Shown in pieces: positions 1 to 9,787 of a stretch of 64,000 bases of DNA. This DNA is from Panicum virgatum. Its lineage: Eukaryota; Streptophyta; Magnoliopsida; Poales; Poaceae. Positions within the stretch are counted from its first letter, which is position 1. Every line of letters starts with the position of its first letter. The notes beneath the pieces are model-generated. The model was given only the letters and a program-made list of their open reading frames with translations, searched no databases and was not told where the DNA came from. The stretch lies in the NCBI RefSeq assembly GCF_016808335.1, contig NC_053142.1, positions 51,021,992-51,085,991 on the forward strand, written 5' to 3'. The position numbers and the translations under genes are program-made.

Positions 1-530
1 CGCCGGAGGTCCTCAGGAACGGTTTGGCTTGCTGGTGCCGCCGTGCCGGGAACATGCGAATTCGTCTGCTGCTGCCATTTCGACTGGAGCTCGTGGCGCT
101 CGGCCAAACTCGTCATGCGAGCAGCAGCGACATTCTGTCGACGAGATCGTCCCGTGACGATTGTGTTTCGCGGGAAGGGCGTCGTCTATTCGACGGCCAT
201 GGCTGCGCCGCTGGTCGTGGCACAGACCAAGGACGACGTTCGGCGACGCCACTCCATCAGGCAGGGTACCCTCTGGCCATACGCTTCGTGCGATGTCTGG
301 CCGCAGGTCCGCCGCATCCGGACTGGCTCCCGCGTCGATGGAGCCTTTGTGGAGAGTCCCCGTTGCACGGGCGCGGCCGCCGGCGGCGGACCGCGGAGCG
401 TGGAGTCAGGAACAGCGCGCGGTGATGGCCGCATATCGTCGTGTCGCGCGGCGCATGTAGTTTGCTGCTGAGCTCATTCAACATTCCTGATCAAACACAA
501 TTCACGGACGGCAAATCAGGTGCAGCAGCC
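1..530. repeat. GC-rich intergenic repeat, copy A
   Basis: Roughly 180-530 is clearly related to 3022-3370. Shared stretches run in the same order, for example around the CCATGGCTGCGCCGCTGG box, the 'cacagaccaaggacgacg' box, the 'catgtagtttgctgctgag' box and the 'tgatcaaacacaa' box. Small indels and scattered substitutions separate the copies. Several open frames cross the segment in multiple frames, but indels between the copies are not multiples of three, so no frame is conserved. I do not recognise a gene. It could be a duplicated promoter or 5' region, or a fragment carried by a transposon. Confidence 0.6.
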
Positions 531-1330
531 CGGGAGGCCTTCCTGTTCCTGCTCCAGCCACAGCCCACAATCAACCTGAGTCGAGGGGCGTTGGGGAATG
601 GGGAGGGGAGCTACCTTGACGCGAGCGGAGGGTCTTACGCCGTTGCGCGCGCACGGCGCCGTGTGCATGTCCAGGAAGAGGGCGGCGGCGGCGGAGGCTC
701 GGAAAAAGGCCGGCCGGCCGGCCGGCGCGGTGACGCTGATGGTCGGCGGGTGCGGCAAGGCAAGGAGGACACGGTCGCGGTCAGCGCTCACGAGAGCAGG
801 GAATATCAGGCCCTGCAATTGGATCGATCGCGGCCGCCGAGATCCGATCCAACGGATGATAACGACCCAGGGTGTATGGTATTTGGTTTACCGTCCACCC
901 GGACGGTATTTTGTTTACCGTCCACCCCGGACGGTAGCCGCGCAACACCAAGCCGCGGCACGGAGCCTCCGGACGGCATCGGTGTCCTCCTCCAGGGGCA
1001 GAGTCCAACAGGAACGGCCCGACGACCGGCTCCGCCGTGCAAGCATCCTCGCCTGCTTCTATTTCGGCTCCCTGGCGGTGCTCGGACAAAATCGTCACCG
1101 GCGGCGGTCCAGTCTAGAATGCGCCGCAGGGCGGGCGCTCCGCGAGTGTGCGTCGTCGCTGGCATGCGTGGCTCCTCGAGACTCAAGAGGCGAGGGATCT
1201 CCGTAGCGAGTGTCGGATGAACCACAGATGCCAAGTCGCCAACGGAGGGCCAAGGGAAAAAAGTGACAATTTTGTTGTTTGTGTTTGGTCGAGCGATCCC
1301 CTTTCATGTTCGAATTGATGAACTCATCAT
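531..1330. other. Intergenic, GC-rich, no gene recognised
   Basis: Open frames here are a by-product of high GC content and match no family I know. The only structured feature is a pair of palindromes made from CCGTCCACC and GGACGGT at about 896-943. These recur near 2920-2965. Confidence 0.5.
896..943. repeat. Palindromic CCGTCCACC/GGACGGT boxes
   Basis: Two back-to-back copies of 'ttaccgtccacc(c)cggacggta' lie here. Each is self-complementary around the centre (ACCGTCC...GGACGGT). The preceding sequence (820-890) is also related to 2740-2925, so these palindromes belong to a longer repeated unit. Confidence 0.55.
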
Positions 1331-1366
1331 TATAGTTGGCCAACCGGGCGGCACGGCACGGCACGG

Positions 1367-1398
<32 letters not shown>

Positions 1399-2011
1399 AG
1401 CACTGCACGTCGGGGCACGGCGGCGCTACCGTGCCGGCATCCCGGCCCAAGCACGGCCCTACGAGGGCGCCGGCGTGCCGTGCCGTGCCCCTAGGCACGA
1501 TGGCACGGTAGCAACAGCCGGAGGGGCGACGGCGGCGGCCGGGGAGACCGAGGCAATGGCGGCGGCCTAGGAGCCGTGGGCGACGACGATGGCGGCGGTG
1601 GCCGGGGAGCAAGGAGAGGACGGATGACTGCAGCAGCGGCTTGCATGGGGGACGACGGCAGCGGCGGCCGAGGATGACCTGCGCAGCGGCGGCCGAGGGC
1701 GACGCCGCGTGGAGGCAGGGCAGGGCAGGGCGCGACAGGAGTGGCGGCTGCGGTATGCGAGCGGCGGCGGCATGAAGAAGAGAGGAGGGAGGGGAGAAAA
1801 ATGAAAAGAAGATTAGGGTTTTTAGTTTTCATGGTTTTATCGGCCCGGGCCGTGCTGGCACTGCGGGCCGACATGGAGGCCCAGGCATGGCACTACTATT
1901 GGGCCGTGCCTGGCACGGGCACGGTGGCCACGAGCCGGGTTGTTCCAGTGCCGTGCTTTTTCGGCTCATGCCCGTGCTGGCCCAGCGGGCTAGTTCATTT
2001 GGCCAACTATA
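1331..2011. mobile_element. Non-autonomous hAT-like element with GGCACG repeats
   Basis: The ends carry a perfect 13-bp inverted repeat, TATAGTTGGCCAA at 1331-1343 and TTGGCCAACTATA at 1999-2011. The 8 bp outside each end are CTCATCAT and TTCATCGT. They match at six of eight positions, and both differences are transitions, as expected for an aged 8-bp target duplication of the hAT superfamily. Inside, the left part is dense in GGCACG/GGGCAC repeats and the right part in the complementary GTGCCG/GTGCTGG motifs, so the arms fold on each other. No transposase is present. The overall design resembles the better-preserved hAT element at 48421-49165. Confidence 0.65.
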
Positions 2012-2626
2012 TTCATCGTATCTGCAACTGTCAGACTAAAAGAATACAATAGCGGAATGATCCTTTTTGCGCAGGGCCGTCGGCGATACAGGATGCGTAG
2101 CTCAACATATCCATGGCCGTCTGCAAACTCTGAAACTCTGAAGCTATAATAAGCTCAGGGGCTCGCTGCGGGTCCAACAGCAGACTGCTGAAAACATCTT
2201 GAGAATCCAGCATGACTGCAGCGCCGGCTACACATTGCTTATTGGTTATGGCCCGGACTGTCACTCTATCAGGCGAAGATCACAATTCACAACAGCAGTT
2301 TCAGGCACTGCAGGCAGTCCTCATTGTTCGATTACTACACCCTGCTAGTATCCCAACAAGCTGACTCTCTGACTGAAGCAGGGTATCGACGCTGAGGCCC
2401 CAACGAGAGCACCTTGCTCGATTGGGATGTTCCTGCGCGCAGACGGTGGTGGCGACATGGCCATGCCCCGGAAGAGCACCGCGGCGTTCCGGTGGTAGGC
2501 CGCCAGGGCACCTGCGTGCCGAACGCAGCCTGGCCCGGCGGCTGCTGTTCGAGTGTTCGTCTGCGAACGGTAAAGCGTCGGCGAGATCGTGGCGCCACCT
2601 TGGAGGAGACCGCGGCCTGCCGGCGC
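2012..2626. other. Intergenic, nothing recognised
   Basis: I see no coding potential with family support and no terminal repeats in this stretch. Confidence 0.5.
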
Positions 2627-2892
2627 TGCCAGCGCCGTGAGCGCCGATGGAGAGCGCGCGGTGCGGCAGGCCCGGCCTGCATCTATGCGGGTTGTGGACG
2701 GAGGTCTTCAGAACAAGCTAGAGGCAGGGTCGGGGATTGGATAAATCACGGCCACACACGTGCCAGCGCCGTGAGCGCCGATGGAGAGCGCGCGGTGCGG
2801 CAGGCCCGGCCTGCATCTATGCGGGTTGTGGACGGAGGTCTTCAGAACAAGCTAGGCAGGGTCGGGGATTGGATAAATCACGGCCACACACG
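2627..2892. repeat. Tandem duplication, 134-bp unit, two copies
   Basis: Unit 1 (2627-2760) and unit 2 (2761-2892) are almost identical. The only difference I see is a 2-bp deletion in unit 2 at the 'agctagaggcaggg' / 'agctaggcaggg' position. Both begin TGCCAGCGCCGTGAGCGCC and end in 'ggccacacacgt'. The near identity indicates a recent local duplication. Confidence 0.85.
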
Positions 2893-2919
2893 TCTGATCC
2901 GACGTACAGAAACAACCCA

Positions 2920-2965
2920 GGGTGGACGGTATTTGAATTACCGTCCACCCCGGACGGTACCCCGA
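2920..2965. repeat. Palindromic GGTGGACGG/CCGTCCACC boxes
   Basis: The sequence reads 'ggtggacggtatttgaatt' then 'accgtccaccccggacggt', so the first box pairs with the second and the second with the third. It is the counterpart of the boxes at 896-943. A single further box, GGTGGACGGTACCCC, lies at about 3614-3628. Confidence 0.55.
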
Positions 2966-3021
2966 CCACCCTGGTCCTAGCGGCGGCGCGCTTCAGGCGG
3001 CGTCTCGCCCCGTGCCGACCG

Positions 3022-3370
3022 CAAAGGGCTTCGTCTACTCCGCGGCCATGGCTGCGCCGCTGGTCGTGGGGCACAGACCAAGGACGACGTCCGGCGATGT
3101 CACTCCGTCAGGCAGGGCACCCAGGCTATACGCTTCGTGCGACGTCTGGCAAGCAGGTTTGCCGCATCCGGGTGGCTCCCGCGTCGATGCAGCTTTCCTC
3201 TGGAGAGCCCCCGTTGCACGGGCGCGGCCGATGGCGGCGTCAGGAACAGCGCACGGTAGTGGCCGCGCGTATCGTCGGTGTCGCCTGGCGCATGTAGTTT
3301 GCTGCTGAGCTGATGCTCATTCGACATTCGTGATCAAACACAACTCACGAACGGCAAATCAAGTGCTGCA
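3022..3370. repeat. GC-rich intergenic repeat, copy B
   Basis: Diverged copy of 180-530, in the same orientation. The similarity ends at 'acggcaaatcaagtgctgcag' (compare 'acggcaaatcaggtgcagcag' near 510-528). No shared reading frame survives the indels. Confidence 0.65.
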
Positions 3371-4116
3371 GCTCGTCTCGATCTCTACTTCCGTGTTGCA
3401 TCGTTGCATAAGTGAGGAGAGAAACGGCCGGGGGCGGTCGGCGTTCCCAACACCATCCACCCTAGATCCTCCGTTTCCCGGCAGCCCACACAGGGGCCCA
3501 AAATTCCCGCAAGAATTCGAGCAGACGAGTAGCGGATTGCCGGATCATGGTGTGAAATTTCATACCGTGACATGTTCCATGGAGAGAGAAATGAAAACAA
3601 GAAGAAATCGTAGGGGTGGACGGTACCCCTGATTTTTCAGCTTGCATGCGCATGCCGAACCTTCGAACGTCGCATGCCTTCCTCGCTCCGATGAAAGCTA
3701 ATCCGATCGATCAGTGCGATGATAGTTGAGGCGCATGCATCCCGGCTGCTATCGATTGTGTATTTGTGTCTGCCTGCCATTGCCAATTTGTCATGCGGCG
3801 GCCGGCGTTCGGGCTAAACCCGTCGCCGGGCGGATGCTCCGTGACCGTGACTCCGTGAGACAACGAGAGAGCGCTCGCGGCGAGGAGGATGGCACTCGGA
3901 GCTCCAGGAAGGTGCGGGCTGGGCGTGCCGGGTCGGGTGGCCTGCGCTAGTGATGGAGGCATGGCGGCCTCATCGGCGAGTACATTGCCGGGGCCTGTGT
4001 CGCGGCGCGGACGCTTCGGGCCCTTCTGTTCGGCCCCTTGCTGGGGAACACTGCCCGGCCCGCCAGTTTGCGCGGCGGCGTGTCCACTTCGTGCGACGGG
4101 TCAGCGGCGCCACGGG
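3371..4116. other. Intergenic, nothing recognised
   Basis: GC content rises towards 3800-4116. No family-supported coding region is seen. The last 9 bases (4108-4116, CGCCACGGG) are the left target duplication of the Mutator-like element. Confidence 0.5.
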
Positions 4117-4312
4117 GCGGTTTTTTTTTTATATATTTTAAAAAAAATTCAAAAATATATGCCCGTTTTGAAATATTTCAAAAATATACCCCGGTCGCCC
4201 TCCCATAGGGCGACAGACCCAAAGTGTAATTTTTTTTCTTCAAATTTGCAACGAAGTCCCTGGAGGAAAAAAAGGGGGCTGTCGCCCCCCAACGGGCGAC
4301 AGCCCCCCTTTT
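4117..4312 (+). repeat. MULE left terminal inverted repeat
   Basis: Pairs with 6369-6563. It contains its own internal hairpins, GTCGCCC..GGGCGAC at about 4195-4215 and again at about 4280-4305, so each TIR is itself palindromic. Confidence 0.85.
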
Positions 4313-4324
4313 TTTTCCAGAGAC

Positions 4325-5653
4325 CTATTTTGAGCTATTCAAGCGTGTATTCGTTATCATCGTCGACAGGACACGGGAACGACGACGAGGCCTGAGACGA
4401 CCCGTGGCTGTCTTCGTACTGCACACGGAAGATGTGCCATCAATGCAGATCACCGGAAGACAAAACTGAAATGCTCTAACACAAGCACCTATGCAAAAGA
4501 AGGCTCGTTGCATAATTCTTTGTCCCCTAGTCACGGCTGGTACAAGATATGTGTCATAAAAGCTTCCAGGATTTCTAGCAGCAACCTGGGATAACATACG
4601 AGATAAGTTATCATATGATGCCTCGTATGTGCCGAACCGCATCTCGAACACCCTTTGTTTAGCCCGCCATGCCTTCAAATAACTGATGGTGTACTGGTAA
4701 GTCTGCTCAATGTGTCGAACAATCATTTTTGGCTCATAATTTAGGTTGTCCATAATAAACCCATACATTTGCTTTGCAACAAAGTCGCATGATATATTGC
4801 GATGCGAGGGAAGAACTTCTGACAGCAAACAAGTGTGCTCTTTGACAATGGAACATTTCCAGTTTGACTTCCATTTTCCCTTGAATGCATGTACTCGCCA
4901 TGGACATCCAGCATTCACACACTTCACCACATATTCTTTACTGCCAGACTTTACGACTCTGAATTCTCGTTACAATGAGATTGCCCATAGTCTCACAGCA
5001 TCTTTTACGGCTTCAATGTTTGGATATGTTGCGCCTTGCACTACATCATTCCCTCTGTACTCCCACTCCTGATTTCGTACATCTTCTGCGACATGACTGC
5101 CAAAATCATGCTCTTTCCACTCTTTTGGCAATGAGTACTGCTCGTCATCAGATGAGTCCTCATATTCTTCCATCTCTATTGCGGTTTGGTCTTCTGCCTC
5201 CATCTCATCCACAATGCTATGTATCCTTTCTCCCTCATTAGCAAGGCCCTGTGGTCCCATATTTTGGTTCTCTGTCTCTTCTGACTCATCTTGCTCAACA
5301 TAATTGGTCTCTCTTCGAATACTCGGAGTTCCTTGATCTGCACAATGTTGGATTTCATTTTGTGTCTTCTCCTGAATTTGAACAAGAATGGCCAGAGGCC
5401 ACCCACGCTCTAGAGCTGCTTGCATGTACTTCTGTCAGTCATCAGTGCTGTGTATCATCATTAATTCCCATAATTCACTTTCTACCTCCCAATTAACAAG
5501 AGACTGGACAGTGATCACATGTGTCAACGGATCAATATGGAACCCACGCTGCAGCCACTTACATATGGAACCAAAACTCCTTTCCAGATGTTTATCTATG
5601 CCGCTAGATGTGCGCTTAAAGTCAGAAAGATCTACTCCATTTGGCTCATACAT
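4325..5653 (-). pseudogene. MuDR-family transposase, N-terminal part, broken
   Basis: On the minus strand a single reading frame runs from 5653 to 4325, interrupted by two in-frame stops: TGA at 5437-5435 and TAA at 4972-4970. Upstream of the second stop the protein is acidic and low-complexity. Downstream is the MuDR DNA-binding region with its CVNAGCPWRV motif, then the conserved stretch leading to VICIDGT, the first Asp of the DDE catalytic triad. The homology stops there, and the frame continues into unrelated sequence ending beside the left TIR. The other catalytic residues and the SWIM zinc finger are therefore missing. This is an internally deleted, inactive MULE. Both stops are consistent with single-base transitions (for example TGG to TGA). 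Confidence 0.85.
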
Positions 5654-6368
5654 AACATTTTATTCACCATAAAATACTTGAAACTGCATCTTGCTCGACA
5701 TATCTGTATATCGCATAATACTTATCGAGTTATACTCTTTACTTCACTACCTTATTTAATAATCCGTAAAAACTAAGTATGAAATTCAACTACAACGTAT
5801 AAGTATTCATAAGTACGTGATCACACTCAAATTCTATACTGCATATGCCAAATTCTATTCTAAATCATAATTAATTTATAAACACGTCTCTAATAGTACT
5901 GCAATTGTAATAATAAATGCGTAGAACTAATTTTCTAAACTAATTTACTACTACGTAACTACAAACTAAAGTATCATTGAACTCCTACTTAAATGGTTCT
6001 ACTATAGTACTAATTAAATTAAATTACTCACCCCTACTTAAATTACTCATATTTAAATACGTAGTACTTAAATCTAACAATATAAACTAAATGTACTAAC
6101 ATGCAGATCACAAGTGCTGAATCCGGCAGGGCTTCGCCGCTTTCCTTCTCCTCACTCCTCTATTTTTTCTGGATTTTTGGTGGAATTTTTGGGCTCAAAT
6201 GAGAAGGGAAGGGGAGGTCTGGACCTTTTATATGGGGTGGTACCCCGGTCGCCCGCCGAGGGGGGCAGGCCCCCCCCCCCCCTCGCCCGCGTGGGGGGCG
6301 ACAGGCCGCGCTGCCGCGCTCGTGGGCTGGGCCCAGCGGCGGTCGCCCGTGGGCCGGGCAACAGGCCC

Positions 6369-6563
6369 CTGTCGCCCGTTGGGGGGCGACAGGGCTTTTT
6401 TTTCTTTTTTTTTTCCAGGGACCTCATTGCGAATTTGAAAAAAAAATACACTTAAGGTCAGTCGCCCTATGAGGGGGCGACCGGGGGTATTTTTGAAATA
6501 TTTCAAAACAGACATATATTTTTGAAATTTTAATTTTTTTTTAAATATATAAAAAAAAACCGC
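6369..6563 (-). repeat. MULE right terminal inverted repeat
   Basis: Inverted partner of 4117-4312, with poly-A/T length differences and scattered substitutions. It ends ...AAAACCGC, next to the 9-bp target duplication at 6564-6572. Confidence 0.85.
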
Positions 6564-6572
6564 CGTCACGGG

Positions 6573-7384
6573 GGGATGCCGACCGGCGCGGCGACCGCCG
6601 ATGAGGGCGTCGGCGCGGCAGTCCGGCAGCTACAGATGTGGGACCGTGTGTGGGCCTTTGGATGTTGAACGGGCCGAGTGCATTTAGAACTTAGTAGAGG
6701 CCTGGTCCGTTTTTGCCTCGTAATCTCTCTCTTGTGCTACCGCCACCCATCTCGTTCCCTTTTTTTATAACGAAATTTCGGTCCATGTATTCATCACGGG
6801 CGTAAAGTACGCAGCACTTTATGCCTCTCATAATCTCGTCTCCGCGCTAATGTTGCAATCGGTCTGATTTGGGTTCACACCTCCAGGCTCCAGATCCAGA
6901 TCAGTCTGAAGCTGACGTCAACGGAAATTCGTATTCAACTGTCAGCATGTGTCATTCTCTTGCAGAAAAAAAAAAGAAAGAAAATCATGGTTCTGAAAAT
7001 AAAAATGCCTCCGCATGTGATGGACACCCCAGAAGTTTGACCGGCCACCTCAACGTGTTTGGACGTTTGAGTGTTTGATCAATGATCAGTGTGCCCGTGG
7101 GTGCTCGCTTGTCTCTGTTCCTCCAGGTAGTAGAACAAAGCAAAATCCTTTGTCCGGTGAGGAACGTGCTAGCAGCTGCTACCGAGTGCAGCGCAGGCTC
7201 TCCTCGGTCCGTAGCTATCCTGCTCTAAATGCTCTTGCTTACCACCTCACCATTCAGCAATCTCTTTCAGCGACGATTCGGATTTTCAGTCAAGTTAACG
7301 TGCGGCCAAGGAGGGGCGGCAGATAAGACGACGATAATTCTCTCGGGAATTAAGTTCGGATTGGAGTACCTCGGCCTGTGATTT
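6573..7384. other. Intergenic, nothing recognised
   Basis: Mixed-composition sequence with no supported gene or terminal repeats. Confidence 0.45.
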
Positions 7385-7960
7385 CAATCAAAGCTTTCAG
7401 CGTCAGGTGACGAGAGCGATGCAGTTGCAATCCACCTACAGTTCGTCATGTTTTCGAACATGGCGGCTACGACTTTTCGCGCAGGCAGAAACTAATAGTC
7501 GCTTCTACGACTTTCAATCCAACTGTTTTCCGGGTGATGTGTGCGTATGCCAACTTCTGTCAGTACGTAGATTTTCGTTTTGTTCTTCAGAGTCGAAGCA
7601 GGAGAGCAGAACAGAGGCGGCTACGAGTACGGGCGCCAGTGGCGGTCGATTCGTCTCGTCGCCAAGCTGCGCTCCTGCGTAAAAAAAGAAGAAGGGGTGC
7701 CTGATAGGCGAGATCTCTCCACTCTCCTTGTCCTAACCTGCCGGATTAAGACCTAACCCATTGTTAATTGCAGGCCACGATCAGCCAATCTTTGTTTGGT
7801 CCAATAATTACAGCCTTTCTTTCACTGAGCTTTCAATAGCAGAAATTAATCAACCGGCTTTTAGTTGTAGCCCTAGGGACGGCTGCGGATCCACGGCACG
7901 GCACGGCACACAGGACTATACTGTCACTGCAGACGTAATAACCTAATTCAGTGGATTAAC
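7385..7960. repeat. Old segmental duplication, copy 1
   Basis: It shares ordered blocks with 8835-9372: 'agctttcagcgtcaggtgac' (7391 and 8840), 'cggct[ag]cgactttt' (about 7464 and 8873), and 'gacggctgcg[ga]atccac' to 'cagtggattaa' (7879-7957 and 9281-9363). The blocks are separated by diverged sequence, which indicates an ancient duplication of intergenic DNA. Confidence 0.55.
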
Positions 7961-8531
7961 ATAATAGATCATGCGTGCACTTATCCTTCGCGTTACTGGC
8001 CTGAGTACAGACAAGGTCGACATGCGCTAGATCACGCGTTTGATAGGCGGCTAGATCGTCAGTGGATTACAGCCCTTGCTTGGGCAAGCTACTAGGACCA
8101 GCATTTGACCACTGTTATTGACAAATCAAAAGCTAGATCGTTGTTGTAGAGGCCGATTCCAGTTTGCCCTTGAAAGCGTAACCAACCCCGCAGAGACAGA
8201 GAAATCCGAAGCATTCATTATTGCAAACAAAACCCAAAAGATATTTGAAGCATTCCACTAGACTTTCGAAAAGGCGACGCCTTTGGAATATCTTACTCCG
8301 TACGCCTGTCTCGAGCTTTTGAACATACATACACCTGACCTGATCTCCTGATCCGGGCAACCCAACATGCGCGATCTGGATTCTGATGCTGCACCGTACC
8401 TGAGATGTTGATTCAGCGGTGGATGTGGGCATCCTTAACCGTTGCTTTTGCTTCCTCCTAGCTAGCGAAACAGATGGACGTTGGACCCCGAGTCGATTTT
8501 GTGAACACAGGCGCGAAACTAATGACATCTT

Positions 8532-8653
8532 TTTTTTTTTTTTGAAGCTAAAGGCAGTAGCACTGCCAGATCATTTAAGAAGAAGAAGCAAGCGAGTTCT
8601 TACAATAACTGTGATTACATAAAACTTAAATAGACTCAAACTCAAATTAAAAA
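8532..8653 (-). mobile_element. 5'-truncated LINE-like retroposon, minus orientation
   Basis: A 122-bp insert begins with a poly-T run, so it has a poly-A tail on the minus strand. It continues with 'gaagctaaaggcagtagcactgcc', recalled as typical of the 3' ends of grass LINEs. It is bounded by perfect 12-bp direct repeats TAATGACATCTT at 8520-8531 and 8654-8665. Poly-A plus a target duplication of this length is the signature of target-primed reverse transcription. Confidence 0.75.
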
Positions 8654-8834
8654 TAATGACATCTTAGTAAAGTAATAGTGAACGTACTAGTGATCGATAT
8701 GACGATTAACTAACAACACCCTGCCCTGTCTGCTCATTATTGTTTTTCTTCTTCAATTTCTTGTTGTCCAATACTTGAAATTTCTTCCTTTCTGGAAACC
8801 TTTTTGATTAAATTAAAGAAAGCGTTGTGGTTAA

Positions 8835-9372
8835 TTTGAAGCTTTCAGCGTCAGGTGACAGAGATGCAAGGCGGCTGCGACTTTTCAGTTTTCACACACG
8901 AGAATACTTATTCGACTCCACGACTTGTATAATAATGTAATTAAGCTAGCGCTGCCCCGGCCAAAGCGTATGTCAACTCCTCCTGCCAAGGACCAATGCG
9001 CACGTACGAACGAATGTGTAATTCCTATTGCTACTTTGCTAGTACGCATCGGAGATCCTTCTATCTGGCTGGCTAGTTGCTTTTTCTTTTTTAAAAAAAG
9101 CAGCCAGTCAGGATAGCTAGGGATGGCTCCCTACTCCTATATTATTGTATTAACCAGAAATTAGCCGTCGAGCGCTTAGCGCTGCGTCCGCTCTCGTGCC
9201 CTAATAATTATCAACACGGACTAATTAACTAAGTAACCCAGTGTCGTCATGATCGTCGCTGCTCTTATTTTGCTGTGAACGACGGCTGCGAATCCACTGC
9301 AAGCCTGTTGTATGCATGCGCTGCACACTGGGGTGCCACCACAAACGTAACGCAGTGGATTAAGATTAACCA
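8835..9372. repeat. Old segmental duplication, copy 2
   Basis: Counterpart of 7385-7960 (see that entry). The copies lie about 1.4-1.45 kb apart in the same orientation. Confidence 0.55.
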
Positions 9373-9473
9373 AACACGTCACGCACTTTATCAAGTATGG
9401 CACTATTATAGCCTGATCTGGACTCGAATCTGGAAGGGGACTGTGCCTAACTTTTAGTACTGGTATATGTTGG

Positions 9474-9517
9474 AGCTGGTCAATGTTTTTTTTTTGAAGA
9501 GAAGCTGGTCAATGTTT
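9474..9517 (-). mobile_element. Micro-retroposon footprint (poly-T plus 7 bp)
   Basis: AGCTGGTCAATGTTT occurs at 9474-9488 and again at 9503-9517. Between them are only 14 bases, a T run followed by GAAGAGA. A direct repeat of about 15 bp around a poly-A tail with almost no body is best explained as an extremely 5'-truncated LINE insertion. Replication slippage is the alternative. Confidence 0.5.
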
Positions 9518-9575
9518 GACTAGTCAGCGCCGGAATCGTAGTACTACTACCAATGTTCATTTGAAAACACCACTA

Positions 9576-9784
9576 GCCCCGTGTTTGGTTGCCTCCTGTA
9601 AATTTTTTGAAAAGAAATCTTTCTACATTTGAAGTACTAAACATAGACTAATTAGATTTATTAGATTCGTCTCGCCATTTACAGACAGCAGTCGCAATGC
9701 ATTTTTTATTTCGTCTAGATTTAAGTCTCCATGCAAGTGCCGGAAATTTTTTTTGGAATTTTGAACTTCGCAACCAAACACGGC
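9576..9784. mobile_element. MITE with GTGTTTGGTTG ends
   Basis: Left end GCCCCGTGTTTGGTTGC and right end GCAACCAAACACGGC are inverted repeats of about 15 bp. CTA flanks both sides (9573-9575 and 9785-9787), giving a candidate 3-bp target duplication. The 209-bp interior is AT-rich and non-coding. Confidence 0.6.
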
Positions 9785-9787
9785 CTA

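Larger units (their letters stand above)
4117..6563. mobile_element. Mutator-like element (MULE) with long TIRs
   Basis: About 195 bp at the left end (4117 to about 4312) is an inverted copy of the right end (about 6369-6563). Both run from GCGGTTTTTTT through AT-rich tracts, a GGTCGCC...GGGCGAC block and 'gtccctgg' to a second GTCGCCCCCCAACGGGCGAC block. The flanking 9-mers are CGCCACGGG (4108-4116) and CGTCACGGG (6564-6572). They match at 8 of 9 positions with one transition, as expected of a Mutator target duplication. A broken MuDR-type transposase lies inside on the minus strand. The right arm carries extra GC-rich GGGGCGAC-type repeats (6240-6370) that the left arm lacks. Confidence 0.9.

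Noticed and set aside
441..1220. 259-codon frame near the left edge
   Set aside because: No motifs and no conservation with the duplicated segment at 3022-3370. The GC-rich composition explains it.
1341..1400. Simple GGCACG microsatellite as the whole explanation of 1331-2011
   Set aside because: The repeat arms are bounded by perfect 13-bp inverted ends and a near 8-bp duplication, which a microsatellite would not have.
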